64,000 bases of DNA from positions 1,488,001 through 1,552,000 of the forward strand of contig NC_017075.1 in the NCBI RefSeq assembly GCF_000284255.1, read 5' to 3'. A program made the position numbers and the translations under genes. Below the pieces are notes generated by a model. It was not told the origin of the DNA. It saw only the letters and a program-made list of their open reading frames with translations, and did not search any database. Source of the DNA: Rubrivivax gelatinosus IL144. GTDB lineage: Bacteria; Pseudomonadota; Gammaproteobacteria; Burkholderiales; Burkholderiaceae_C. This document shows positions 20,166-28,713 of the stretch, in pieces; within the stretch, counting starts at the first letter, position 1; every line of letters begins with the position of its first letter.

Positions 20166-22160
20166 ATGGCTACCTGGGGTTTCGGTCTGCGCGCCAAGTC
20201 CATCCTCGCGCTGGTGGCGGCCTGCCTGCTGGCGCTGCTGCCGGCCAGCCTGCTGGGCTGGCAGCTCGTCGAGGGCGTGCGCGACTATTTCGGCGAGGCC
20301 TACGCCCGCAACTACACGCAACTCAAGCGCGAGCAGATCCTGGGCCTGCTCGACCGCGAGCTGGCGCTGGCCAAGCGCCTGGCCGGCTCGCAGCTGACGC
20401 GCCAGTGGCTGGCCGACGAGGACGCCCCGGCGAAGAAGACGCTGGCGCTGCGCGAGGCCGAGGCCTTCCGGCTGGACCTGCACGACCACGCCTACTTCAT
20501 CGCCAGCGGCATCAGCGGCCACTTCTTCTTCAACGACGACAGCAAGCCCTTCAGTGCCCAGCCGCGCTACACGCTGGACGCGGCCAAGGCCGAGGACTCG
20601 TGGTTCTTCGCCACGCTGCGCCGGCCCGAGGACTACAACATCAACGTCAACGTCGACGTGCCGCTGCAGATCACGATGGTCTGGTTCAACGTCGTCATCC
20701 GCGACCGCGACCGCGCGATCGGCGTGGCCGGCGCAGGGCTGAACCTGCGCGAGTTCCTCGCCGAGTTCATCAACACCGAAGAGGCCGGCGTCACGCCGAT
20801 CATCCTGGCGCGCAGCGGCGCGATCCAGGCGCACCGCGACACCAAGCTGATCTCGACGAACCAGGCCGGCAGCACGGCGCGCGCCGAGCAGACCCTGGCC
20901 GGACAGCTGGCCGATGCGGTCGATCGCGCCGAACTGGGGCGCGCGATGGAGAACGCCGCCGCGCGGCCGGGCCAGGTGGCCAGCTTCTGGGCCACGCTCG
21001 ACGGCCGGCGCCAGCTGCTGGCGCTGTCCTACGTGCCCGAGCTGAAGTGGTACGTCGTCACCGCCGTCGACCTGAAGACGGCGCAGGTGCTCGACGGCGA
21101 CTGGCTGCGCACCGCGGTGCTGGTGGTCGTCGGCACGCTGGCGCTGCTGCTGACGGCCTTCGCCCTGGCGGTGCACCGGCTCGTCATCCACCCGCTGCGC
21201 CGGCTGCACCGCTCGGCCACCGCGATCTCGCACGGCGACTTCCAGGTCAGCGTGCCGGCCGACGGCCGCGACGAGATCGCCGACCTCGGCCGGGCCTTCG
21301 CGACGATGGCCGAGAAGGTGCGCGCCTACACCGAGAACCTCGAACGCGAGGTCCAGGAGCGCACCCAGGCGCTGGAGGCGGCCAACCGCGACATGCGCGC
21401 CGCGCACCAGAAGATCAGCGACTCGATCGACTACGCCAGCCTGATCCAGCGCGCCATCCTGCCGGCGCGCCAGCTGACGCAGCAGCTCGGCGAGCACCAC
21501 TTCGTGCTCTGGCGTCCGCGCGACGTCGTCGGCGGCGACTTCTACGTCTTCCGTGCCGACGGCCCGCGTTACCTGATCGGCGTCGTCGACTGCGCCGGCC
21601 ACGGCGTGCCCGGCGCGCTGATGACGATGCTCGCGCGCGCCGCGCTGGACCACGCGATGTCCGAGGCCGGCATCGCCTCGCCGGCCGAGGTGCTGCGACG
21701 CACCGACGCGGCGATGCGCGCGATGCTGCAGGACACGCCGCTGCCGCGCGCCATCGCGACCAACATGGACGCCGGCCTGGTCTGCGTCGACCTGGAGAAC
21801 CGGCGCATGGTCTACGCCGGCGCGAAGATCCCGCTCTTCTGGAGCGACGGCGAGACGCTGGCCAGCGTGCCCGGCGGCCGGCGTGCGATCGGCGACCGCC
21901 GCCAGGGCGAGTACAGCGACGAGGTCGTGCCGCTGCGCCCGGGCACGACCTACACGCTGGTCACCGACGGCTATCTCGACCAGTCCGGCGGCGAACTCGG
22001 TTACGGTTTCGGCAACGCGCGTTTCGCCTCGCTGCTGCGCGAGGTGGCGCGGCGGCCGCTGCGCGAGCAGGCGCAGGCGCTGGAGCAGGCCCTGGGCGAG
22101 TACCAGGGCGAACATTCACAGCGGGACGACATCACCATCCTGTCCTTCCGTTTCGACTGA
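20166..22160 (+). CDS. siaA: SiaA-like membrane PP2C/SpoIIE-type phosphatase
   Basis: 664 residues: an N-terminal membrane helix (about 12-35), a periplasmic sensor region (about 36-315), a second helix (about 316-340), a HAMP domain with VHRLVIHPLRRL, a short coiled coil (about 392-425), then a PP2C/SpoIIE phosphatase domain. Metal-binding landmarks are DVVGGDFYVF, VVDCAGHGVPGALMTM and the final HSQRDDITIL. In Pseudomonas SiaA dephosphorylates SiaC and so switches on the cyclase SiaD. Start at 20166 is the ATG directly before the first helix; an upstream ATG at 20022 would add an unrelated 48-residue Arg-rich stretch. First of four collinear genes. Confidence 0.92.
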   Translation: MATWGFGLRAKSILALVAACLLALLPASLLGWQLVEGVRDYFGEAYARNYTQLKREQILGLLDRELALAKRLAGSQLTRQWLADEDAPAKKTLALREAEAFRLDLHDHAYFIASGISGHFFFNDDSKPFSAQPRYTLDAAKAEDSWFFATLRRPEDYNINVNVDVPLQITMVWFNVVIRDRDRAIGVAGAGLNLREFLAEFINTEEAGVTPIILARSGAIQAHRDTKLISTNQAGSTARAEQTLAGQLADAVDRAELGRAMENAAARPGQVASFWATLDGRRQLLALSYVPELKWYVVTAVDLKTAQVLDGDWLRTAVLVVVGTLALLLTAFALAVHRLVIHPLRRLHRSATAISHGDFQVSVPADGRDEIADLGRAFATMAEKVRAYTENLEREVQERTQALEAANRDMRAAHQKISDSIDYASLIQRAILPARQLTQQLGEHHFVLWRPRDVVGGDFYVFRADGPRYLIGVVDCAGHGVPGALMTMLARAALDHAMSEAGIASPAEVLRRTDAAMRAMLQDTPLPRAIATNMDAGLVCVDLENRRMVYAGAKIPLFWSDGETLASVPGGRRAIGDRRQGEYSDEVVPLRPGTTYTLVTDGYLDQSGGELGYGFGNARFASLLREVARRPLREQAQALEQALGEYQGEHSQRDDITILSFRFD

Positions 22161-22171
22161 CTCGGAGCATC

Positions 22172-22714
22172 ATGGAATCCATCGATCTGTTCGGTCTGAG
22201 AGAGCACTTCAACCGCGGCCGCATCCTGCTGTGTTTCAACGGGCCGATCTCGCGCAGCCTGATCGAGGAGATCGGCAACGCGCTGAAGAACTACCTGCAG
22301 GCCGACCAGGCGCGCACCTCCTCGGCGATGGACGTCTTCGGCGTCTACATCGAACTGACGCAGAACATCCGGCACTACGCCGCCAGCCGCAACTACGACG
22401 AACTGGCGGGTTCGGCGACGGTCGTCGTCGCGCGCGACGAGAATGGCGGCTACATCGTTCAGGCCGGCAACCTCGTCGAGGCGTGCGACGGCGTGCCGCT
22501 GCTGGAGCGGGTGCGGGCGCTGGCGGCGATGGACAAGGCGCAGCTCAAGGCCGCGTACAAGGAGCAACTGCGCAAGCCGCGTGCGGCCGACGCCGCGTCC
22601 GGCGCCGGGCTGGGGCTGATCGACGTGGCCCGCAAGTCGGCCGCGCCGCTGGCGGCGGCGCTGTCGCCGGCGGGCGAGGGCAGGGCGTTCTTCAGCCTGC
22701 GGGCGGTGATCTGA
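22172..22714 (+). CDS. siaB: SiaB-like kinase acting on SiaC
   Basis: 180-residue cytoplasmic protein that follows siaA by 11 bases with GGAG at 22164-22167. It contains ENIQ/N-box-like ELTQNIRHYAASRNY (about 63-77) and GLGLIDVARKS near residue 149, resembling the N and G2 boxes of a GHKL/anti-sigma-type ATPase fold. Pseudomonas SiaB phosphorylates SiaC on a threonine and antagonises SiaA. The assignment rests on gene order, length and these ATPase-like motifs. The C-terminal part is Ala-rich. Confidence 0.87.
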   Translation: MESIDLFGLREHFNRGRILLCFNGPISRSLIEEIGNALKNYLQADQARTSSAMDVFGVYIELTQNIRHYAASRNYDELAGSATVVVARDENGGYIVQAGNLVEACDGVPLLERVRALAAMDKAQLKAAYKEQLRKPRAADAASGAGLGLIDVARKSAAPLAAALSPAGEGRAFFSLRAVI

Positions 22715-22724
22715 AGCGAACGAG

Positions 22725-23114
22725 ATGACGATGAAAGAGCTGCACATCCAGGGCGGGCAGTCGACGCCCGAGATCCTGGCCGACTGGGAGCAGGGCGTCC
22801 TGGCGATGCGCGGGGACTCGTACCCGGAGAACTCGTTCGAGTTCTTCGCCGACGTGATCCAGTGGCTGGAGGACTACCTGGGCCAGCACCAGCGGCCGCT
22901 GCGGCTGGAGCTGCGCCTGGTCTACATGAACACCAGCTCGGTGAAGGCGATGATGGACATCTTCGACCTCTGCGAGGAAGCCTTCGGCAAGGGCCGCGAC
23001 GTGCGCGTCGCCTGGTACTACGACCCGCGCAACGACCGCGTCTTCGATCTCGCCGAGGAGTTCAAGGAAGACTGCAGCTTCCCCTTCGAGATCCTGGCCG
23101 ATGGCGGCGCCTAA
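22725..23114 (+). CDS. siaC: SiaC-like phospho-switch protein (DUF1987)
   Basis: 129 residues from the first ATG, or 127 from the second ATG at 22731. The DUF1987 core is visible: TPEI at 14-17, GDSYPENSFEFF near 30-41, and LVYMNTSSVKAMMDIFD at 65-81. The threonine in MNTSS is residue 70 from the first ATG but residue 68 from the second. That matches the Thr68 reported as the SiaB phosphorylation site in Pseudomonas SiaC, which favours the start at 22731. Unphosphorylated SiaC binds SiaD and activates c-di-GMP synthesis. Its 3' end overlaps siaD by 14 bases, so the two subunits are probably co-translated. Confidence 0.92.
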   Translation: MTMKELHIQGGQSTPEILADWEQGVLAMRGDSYPENSFEFFADVIQWLEDYLGQHQRPLRLELRLVYMNTSSVKAMMDIFDLCEEAFGKGRDVRVAWYYDPRNDRVFDLAEEFKEDCSFPFEILADGGA

Positions 23115-23898
23115 ACTTCACGGCGACGACCTGGAGCTGGTGGCGCGCGTCGAGGCGCTGCTGGCCGACCCGGCGCAGCAGCACAACCCGCTGCACGAGC
23201 CGCTGGCGGCGCTGCTCGGCCACTTCCGCGGCCAGCGCGAGCGCCTGGAGCGCCTGGTGCGCATCTCCGACGGTTACCACCACGTCGCGCGCGAGCAGCG
23301 CCTGACGCTGGTCGAGCAGTACGACAAGCAGGTGCGCCGGCTGGAGAAGCTGGTGCGCATCTCCGACCGCTACCAGAACAGCCTGCGCGACCTGAGCCTG
23401 GCGCTGCGCGACGCCGCGATGCGCGACCCGCTGACCGGCCTGGGCAACCGCCGTTTCCTGATGGAGCGGCTGCGCGAGGAGAGCGAGCGCACCCAGCGCC
23501 TGGGCCGCGGCTTCGCGGTGGCGATCATGGACGTCGACCACTTCAAGGCCGTCAACGACGCCTACGGCCACGAGACCGGCGACCAGGTGCTGCTGGCGAT
23601 CGCGCAGGCCGTCGAGTTCGGCCTGCGCAAGTACGACCACTGCGGGCGCTGGGGCGGCGAGGAGTTCCTGATGCTGCTGCCGGAGACGCCGGTCGAGCAT
23701 GCCTACACGATCGTCGAGCGCATCCGCCTGGCGATCGCCGAGATCGCCGACGTCGGCGGCGTGCGCGTTTCGCTGACCGCCAGCTTCGGCCTCGCCGGCC
23801 ACCGCGAAGGCGAGGGTTTCTCGGCCACCGTCAGCCGCGCCGACCAGGCGCTCTACGCCGCCAAGGCCGCCGGCCGCAACCGCGTCGAAAGCGCCTGA
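23101..23898 (+). CDS. siaD: SiaD-like diguanylate cyclase
   Basis: 265 residues, soluble. The N-terminal helical part (about 1-105) includes two similar segments, RLVRISDGYHHV and KLVRISDRYQNS, consistent with a coiled stalk that SiaC binds. The cyclase domain (about 108-262) has DPLTGLGNRRFL, MDVDHFKAVND and the intact active-site loop GRWGGEEF, so two GTP should be joined to c-di-GMP. I see no RxxD inhibitory site just before the loop (KYDHCGRWGGEEF), so feedback control may be absent. It overlaps siaC by 14 bases and ends the four-gene unit. Confidence 0.93.
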   Translation: MAAPKLHGDDLELVARVEALLADPAQQHNPLHEPLAALLGHFRGQRERLERLVRISDGYHHVAREQRLTLVEQYDKQVRRLEKLVRISDRYQNSLRDLSLALRDAAMRDPLTGLGNRRFLMERLREESERTQRLGRGFAVAIMDVDHFKAVNDAYGHETGDQVLLAIAQAVEFGLRKYDHCGRWGGEEFLMLLPETPVEHAYTIVERIRLAIAEIADVGGVRVSLTASFGLAGHREGEGFSATVSRADQALYAAKAAGRNRVESA

Positions 23899-24015
23899 TC
23901 CGCCGCCGCGGCGGCGCCGGCTGCGCCGAGAGCCCTGCGGTACAGTGAGGCTCAGCTCACAGGCTGCGTCGCGGCCGGGTGCCGGCCGCTGCAGCCTCCC
24001 CGAGGCAATCCCTCC

Positions 24016-24789
24016 ATGTCGGTTTCCTTTTCCACGATCAGACCGGGCCTGCGACTGGCCGACCAGGTGGCCAGCGCGCTGGAAGCCGAGATCCGCTCCG
24101 GCGCGCTCGGCGCGGGCCAGAAACTGCCGACCGAGCAGGCGCTGGTGCAGCAGTTCGGCGTCAGCCGCACCGTCGTACGCGAAGCCGTGCAGCAGCTGAA
24201 GTCGCGCGGCCTCGTCGATTCGCGCCAGGGCAGTGGCGTCTACGTGCTCGCCGCCGGCTGCGAGCCGCTGAGCTTCGAGCCGACGGCGGCCGCCTCGCGC
24301 GAGGCGGTGCTGCAGATCATCGAGCTGCGCCGCGCGCTCGAGGCCGAGGTCGCCGAGCTCGCCGCGCAGCGGCGCACGCCGGCGCAGGCGCGGGCGATCC
24401 GCGAGGCGCTGCAAGCCATTGCCGACGCGGTGGCCGGCGGCGGCGACGGCGCCGTCGAGGACGTGCGTTTCCACCGCGCGATCGGCGAAGCCGCCGGCAA
24501 TCCCTTCCTGATCCGCACGCTGGACTACCTCGCCCAGTTCCTGCAGGGCGTGACGCGCGTGACGCGCGCCAACGAAGCCCGGCACCGCGAGTTCGCCGAG
24601 CAGGTCAAGCAGGAGCACGAAGCGGTCGTGCGGGCCATCGAAGCCGGCGACGCGCCGGCGGCGCGCCACGCCGCGGCGCAGCACATGAACAACGCGATGC
24701 TGCGCCTGCAGCACGCCGACGCCAGCTTCTGGCGGCAGGACGGCACGCGGCTGGCCGCGGTGCTGGTGCCGCCGACGATGCCGGCCTGA
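24016..24789 (+). CDS. FadR-subfamily GntR transcriptional regulator
   Basis: 257 residues. A winged helix-turn-helix at about 11-78 (KLPTEQALVQQFGVSRTVVREAV, then SRQGSGVYVL) is followed by an all-helical FCD ligand domain (about 95-225). Probable metal/ligand residues are in DVRFHRAIGEAAGN and in EHEAVVRAIEAGD, with AARHAAAQHM near the end. FCD regulators usually repress sugar-acid or organic-acid catabolic operons and are released by a pathway intermediate. It lies directly upstream of the tetronate operon on the same strand, with a palindrome at 25024-25041 in between, so it is probably that operon's local repressor. Confidence 0.9.
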   Translation: MSVSFSTIRPGLRLADQVASALEAEIRSGALGAGQKLPTEQALVQQFGVSRTVVREAVQQLKSRGLVDSRQGSGVYVLAAGCEPLSFEPTAAASREAVLQIIELRRALEAEVAELAAQRRTPAQARAIREALQAIADAVAGGGDGAVEDVRFHRAIGEAAGNPFLIRTLDYLAQFLQGVTRVTRANEARHREFAEQVKQEHEAVVRAIEAGDAPAARHAAAQHMNNAMLRLQHADASFWRQDGTRLAAVLVPPTMPA

Positions 24790-25109
24790 GTCGCGCGCCG
24801 CGGCGCGCGCTCCATTTCCGCTTGCTTGGCCCCCGAACGCCGCCCGGCGTGTTGTACCCGTGCGGTTCCCGATCGCCTCGCTGCGGGCCGGTGACACGCG
24901 CTCGCCGGCGGCGCGGGCCCGGTTTTGTGCTCAACGGGGGCCAAAACCGCCGTTTGTGCTGCAACGACACGAATCCGGGTTAACCCTAGGGTGTAACTTG
25001 TCTGAAATGTGTACGATGACCATATGAACTGATCGGTTCATGGCGCCGGCCATCACCCGCACGCGGCCGCACCTTCCACACACTCCAAGCGCCCGAGGAG
25101 ACAAACCGC
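24790..25109 (+). promoter_or_regulatory. 320-base gap between the regulator and the tetronate operon
   Basis: No gene seen here. The last 120 bases are unusually AT-rich for this genome. They hold a 10-base palindrome ACCCTAGGGT (24983-24992), a possible -35 TTGTCT (24998-25003), a possible -10 TATGAA (25023-25028, spacing 19) and the imperfect palindrome at 25024-25041. A strong ribosome-binding site GAGGAG lies at 25095-25100. The first 170 bases show nothing recognisable. Confidence 0.5.
25024..25041. promoter_or_regulatory. Palindromic operator candidate of the tetronate operon
   Basis: ATGAACTGATCGGTTCAT: 6-bp arms ATGAAC and GTTCAT around a six-base centre containing GATC. 16 of 18 positions are symmetric. 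It overlaps the best -10 candidate, so a bound GntR-family dimer would block transcription. The neighbouring FadR-type regulator is the likely binder, which is inference. Confidence 0.5.
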
Positions 25110-26475
25110 ATGTCCACCCCCCATCCTGCTCGGCATAGGCGCGGCCGGCATCGCCCTGCTGTTGCTGATGATCATCCGCTGGCAGGTGCACGCATTCGTC
25201 GCGATGATGCTGGTCAGCCTGCTCGTCGCCCTGGCCGTCGGCATGCCGATCGGCGACATCATCAGCACGCTGATCGCCGGCATGGGCGGCACGCTGGGCA
25301 GCGTCGCCATCCTCGTCGCACTCGGCGCGATGCTCGGCCGCATGATCGAGGTCTCCGGCGGCGCCGCGAACCTCGCCGGCCGCTTCACGCAGATCCTCGG
25401 CCCGACGCGTGTGCCGGCGGCGCTGACCGCCGCCGCGCTGGTGCTGGCGATTCCCGTCTTCTTCGACGTCGGCTTCATCATCCTGGTGCCCATCGTCTAC
25501 GGCTTCTGCAAGGCTGCGAAGGTCGACCCGGTGAAGTTCGGCCTGCCGGTGGCCGGCATCATGCTGGCGGTGCACGTCGTCGTGCCGCCCCACCCGGGCA
25601 TCGTCGGCGGCTCCGCGGTGCTGAGCGCCGACGTCGGCTGGGTGACGATCATCGGCCTGCTGGTCTGCCTGCCGCTGGGCGTGCTGTCGCAGGTCGTCTC
25701 GAAGTGGCTGAACCGCCGCCGCTACGAGATGCTGCCGACGACCGCCGAGCAGTTCGCCAAGTTCGGCGGCGAAGGCGAGCCCGGTGCCGCCAAGCTGCAC
25801 GCCCCGGGCGTCGGCGTCGTGCTGACGCTGATCCTGGTGCCGCTGGCGCTGATCATGGTCGGCACCACCGGCGCGACGCTGCTGCCCAAAGGCGACGCGC
25901 TGCGCAACGTGCTGGCCTTCATCGGCTCGCCGATCTTTGCGTTGATGGTCGCCATCGGCCTGTCGTTCTGGCTCATCGCCCGCCGCCTCGGCTGGAGCAT
26001 GGCGCACACCAACCAGGTCATGGAGTCCTCGCTGCCGCCGGCGGCGACCGTGATCCTGGTCACCGGCGCCGGCGGCGTGTTCGCCAAGGTGCTGACGGCC
26101 AGCGGCATCGGCGCCGCGCTGTCGTCGAGCATCGCCGCGGCGCACCTGCCGCTGATCCTCGCCGGCTTCGTCATCTCGCTGGTGCTGCGCGCCGCGCAGG
26201 GCTCGGCGACGGTGGCCATCCTCACCACCTGCGGCCTGCTGGCCGAAGCCATCACCGGCGGCGGCTACAGCCCGCTGCAGGTGGCGCTGCTGACGGTGGC
26301 CATCGGCTTCGGCGGCCTTGGCCTGTCGCACGTCAACGACTCGGGCTTCTGGATCGTCACGCGCTACCTCGGCCTCACCGTGGCCGACGGCCTGCGCAGC
26401 TGGACGGTGCTGACCACCGTGCTCGGCGTCGCCGGCTTCCTGATCACCTGCGGCCTGTGGGCGGTGCTGGCCTGA
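25110..26475 (+). CDS. GntP-family permease, apparent +1 frameshift in a C6 run near the start
   Basis: Inner-membrane permease of the gluconate:H+ symporter family with about twelve helices; GFIILVPIVYGFCK, HVVVPPHPGIVG and FGGLGLSHVNDSGFW are family landmarks. It probably imports the tetronate (threonate or erythronate) degraded by the next four genes. The expected start, an ATG at 25110 ten bases after GAGGAG, is out of frame with the rest. Six C at 25117-25122 separate the codons; with five, translation would run MSTPILLGIGAAG into the permease. As written, the intact frame begins only at a TTG at 25162 with no good ribosome-binding site, giving 437 residues and losing half of the first helix. 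Sequencing error, slippage or a switch are all possible. Confidence 0.85.
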
Positions 26476-26534
26476 GCCGGCACCCCATCCGCCGCGCTTC
26501 GTCCTCACGGACCTTCTGAACGGATCTGACTGTC

Positions 26535-27437
26535 ATGACTACCCGCAATGTCGGCGTGATCGGCCTCGGCGCCATGGGCGTGGGCATCGCCCAGACGCTT
26601 CGCCGCAACGGTTTCAACGTGCACGTCTGCGACGTGCGTCCCGGCGTCGCCGAAGCTTTCGCCCGTGAAGGCGGCGTCGCCGGCGCCAACCCGGCGGCGC
26701 TGGCTGCGGCCTGTGACACGCTGGTGTCGGTGGTCGTCAACGCCGCGCAGACCGAAGCCGTGCTGTTCGGCGAAGGCGGCGCCGCCGCGGCGATGCGCCC
26801 GGGCTCGACCTTCATCATGTGCTCGACGGTCGACCCCAACTGGTCGATCGCGCTCGAAGCCAAGCTCGAGGCCGCCGGCATCCACTACATCGACGCGCCG
26901 ATCTCCGGCGGCGCCGCCAAGGCCGCTGCCGGCCAGATGACGATGATGACCTCGGCCAGGCCCGCGGCCTACGCCGCCGCCGGCGCCGTGCTCGACGGCA
27001 TGGCCGGCAAGGTCTACCGCCTGGGCGACAAGGCCGGTGCCGGCTCCAAGGTGAAGATCATCAACCAGCTGCTGGCCGGCGTGCACATCGCCGCCGCCGC
27101 CGAGGCGATGGCGCTGGGCCTGCGCGAAGGCGTCGACGCCGCCGCGATCTACGAGGTCATCACGCACAGCGCCGGCAACAGCTGGATGTTCGAGAACCGC
27201 ATGGCGCACGTGCTGGCCGGCGACTTCACGCCGCTGTCGGCGGTCGACATCTTCGTCAAGGACCTGGGCCTGGTGCTCGACACGGCGCGTGCGAGCAAGT
27301 TCCCGCTGCCGCTGGCGGCCACCGCGCACCAGATGTTCATGCAGGCCTCGACCGCCGGCTTCGCCAAGGAAGACGACAGCGCCGTGATCAAGATCTTCCC
27401 GGGCATCACGCTGCCGGCGAAGAAGGACGCGCCGTGA
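26535..27437 (+). CDS. ltnD: L-threonate dehydrogenase-like, beta-hydroxyacid dehydrogenase family
   Basis: 300 residues. The Rossmann motif is GVIGLGAMGVGIA (about 7-19). The substrate loop IDAPISGGAAKAA and the catalytic-lysine segment GAGSKVKIINQLLAG are standard for the 3-hydroxyisobutyrate dehydrogenase family. In tetronate pathways this enzyme oxidises C2 of L-threonate or D-erythronate to the 2-oxo-tetronate using NAD. The neighbours otnK, otnC and otnI make that role likely and distinguish it from 3-hydroxyisobutyrate or tartronate semialdehyde reduction. The stop overlaps the GTG start of otnK by four bases. Confidence 0.88.
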   Translation: MTTRNVGVIGLGAMGVGIAQTLRRNGFNVHVCDVRPGVAEAFAREGGVAGANPAALAAACDTLVSVVVNAAQTEAVLFGEGGAAAAMRPGSTFIMCSTVDPNWSIALEAKLEAAGIHYIDAPISGGAAKAAAGQMTMMTSARPAAYAAAGAVLDGMAGKVYRLGDKAGAGSKVKIINQLLAGVHIAAAAEAMALGLREGVDAAAIYEVITHSAGNSWMFENRMAHVLAGDFTPLSAVDIFVKDLGLVLDTARASKFPLPLAATAHQMFMQASTAGFAKEDDSAVIKIFPGITLPAKKDAP

Positions 27438-28708
27438 GCACCCGGCTCAAGCTCGGCTGCATCGCCGACGACTCGACCGGCGCCACCGACCTGGCGAACA
27501 ACCTGGTGCGCGCCGGCATGCGCGTCGTGCAGACGATCGGCGTGCCGCCCGGGCCGCTGGACGCCGACGTCGACGCCGTCGTCGTCGCGCTGAAGTCGCG
27601 CACCATCGCGCCCGAGGACGCGGTGGCGCAGTCGGTCGCCGCGCTGCGCTGGCTGCAGGCGCAGGGCGCGACGCAGTTCTATTTCAAGTACTGCTCGACC
27701 TTCGACAGCACGGCGCGCGGCAACATCGGCCCGGTCACCGAGGCGCTGATGGACGCCTTGGGCACGCCGTTCACGATCGCCACGCCGGCCTTCCCGGAGA
27801 ACCAGCGCACGGTCTTCAAGGGCCACCTCTTCGTCGGCGACCTGCTGCTCAGCGAAAGCGGCATGAAGGACCACCCGCTGACGCCGATGACCGACGCCAA
27901 CCTCGTGCGCGTGCTGCAGGCGCAGTGCAAGCGCAAGGTCGGGCTGATCGACTACCAGGTGGTGGGGCAGGGCGCCGACGCGGTGCGCGCACGCATCGCC
28001 GAGCTGAAGGCCCAGGGCGTAGCGATCGCGATCGTCGACGCCGTCTCCAACGCCGACCTGCTGCGCATGGCACCGGCGCTGGCCGAGCTGCCGCTGCTGA
28101 CCGCGGGTTCGGGCGTCGCGATCGGCCTGCCGGGCAACCACGGCCTGGCGCCGTCGTCGCAGGCGGCCGAGCTGCCGGCGGCCGAAGGGCTGCAGGCGGT
28201 GGTCTCGGGCAGCTGCTCGCTGGCCACCAACCGCCAGGTGCTGGACTTCATCCGCTCCGGCCGCCCGGCGCTGGCGATCGACCCGCTGCGCATCGCCGCC
28301 GGCGAGGACGTCGCCGCCGAGGCCCTGGCCTGGGCCGGCGAGCACCTGGCCAGCGGCCCGGTGCTGGTCTATTCGACCGCCGAGCCGGCCGCGGTGCGCG
28401 CCATCCAGGCCCGGCTGGGCGTCGAGCAGGCCGGCGGTCTGGTCGAGCAGACGATCGCGCGCATCGCGCAAGGCCTGGTCGAGCGCGGCGTGCGCCAGCT
28501 GGTCGTCGCCGGCGGCGAGACCTCGGGCGCCTGCGTGCAGGCGCTGGGCATCGCCCAGCTGCGCATCGGCGGCCAGATCGACCCGGGCGTGCCCTGGTGC
28601 CATGCGGTCAGCCCGGCTGCGCCCGGCGGGCTGCACCTGGCGCTGAAGTCGGGCAACTTCGGCACCGACGACTTCTTCACCAAGGCCTTCACCCGGTTGC
28701 AGGGCTGA
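27434..28708 (+). CDS. otnK: 3-oxo-tetronate kinase (four-carbon acid sugar kinase, former DUF1537)
   Basis: 424 residues from a GTG at 27434 that overlaps the ltnD stop. The N-terminal domain begins LGCIADDSTGATDLANNLV, the signature of the former DUF1537 kinases, with KYCSTFDSTARGNIGPV nearby. The C-terminal nucleotide domain has VVSGSCSLATNRQV, LVVAGGETSGA and the closing LKSGNFG. It phosphorylates 3-oxo-tetronate at O4, after which OtnC decarboxylates the product to dihydroxyacetone phosphate. Third gene of the operon, five bases before otnC. Confidence 0.92.
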   Translation: MSTRLKLGCIADDSTGATDLANNLVRAGMRVVQTIGVPPGPLDADVDAVVVALKSRTIAPEDAVAQSVAALRWLQAQGATQFYFKYCSTFDSTARGNIGPVTEALMDALGTPFTIATPAFPENQRTVFKGHLFVGDLLLSESGMKDHPLTPMTDANLVRVLQAQCKRKVGLIDYQVVGQGADAVRARIAELKAQGVAIAIVDAVSNADLLRMAPALAELPLLTAGSGVAIGLPGNHGLAPSSQAAELPAAEGLQAVVSGSCSLATNRQVLDFIRSGRPALAIDPLRIAAGEDVAAEALAWAGEHLASGPVLVYSTAEPAAVRAIQARLGVEQAGGLVEQTIARIAQGLVERGVRQLVVAGGETSGACVQALGIAQLRIGGQIDPGVPWCHAVSPAAPGGLHLALKSGNFGTDDFFTKAFTRLQG

Positions 28709-28713
28709 GCACC

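Noticed and set aside
24983..24992. 10-base palindrome ACCCTAGGGT as the main operator of the tetronate operon
   Set aside because: It lies upstream of the likely -35 and is short; the longer palindrome at 25024-25041 is better placed. It could be a secondary site.
25110..26519. 469-codon frame beginning at the well-placed ATG before the tetronate permease
   Set aside because: After four residues it is Arg/His-rich out-of-frame sequence. The overlapping frame encodes a clear GntP permease, so this is the product of the one-base shift and not a separate protein.
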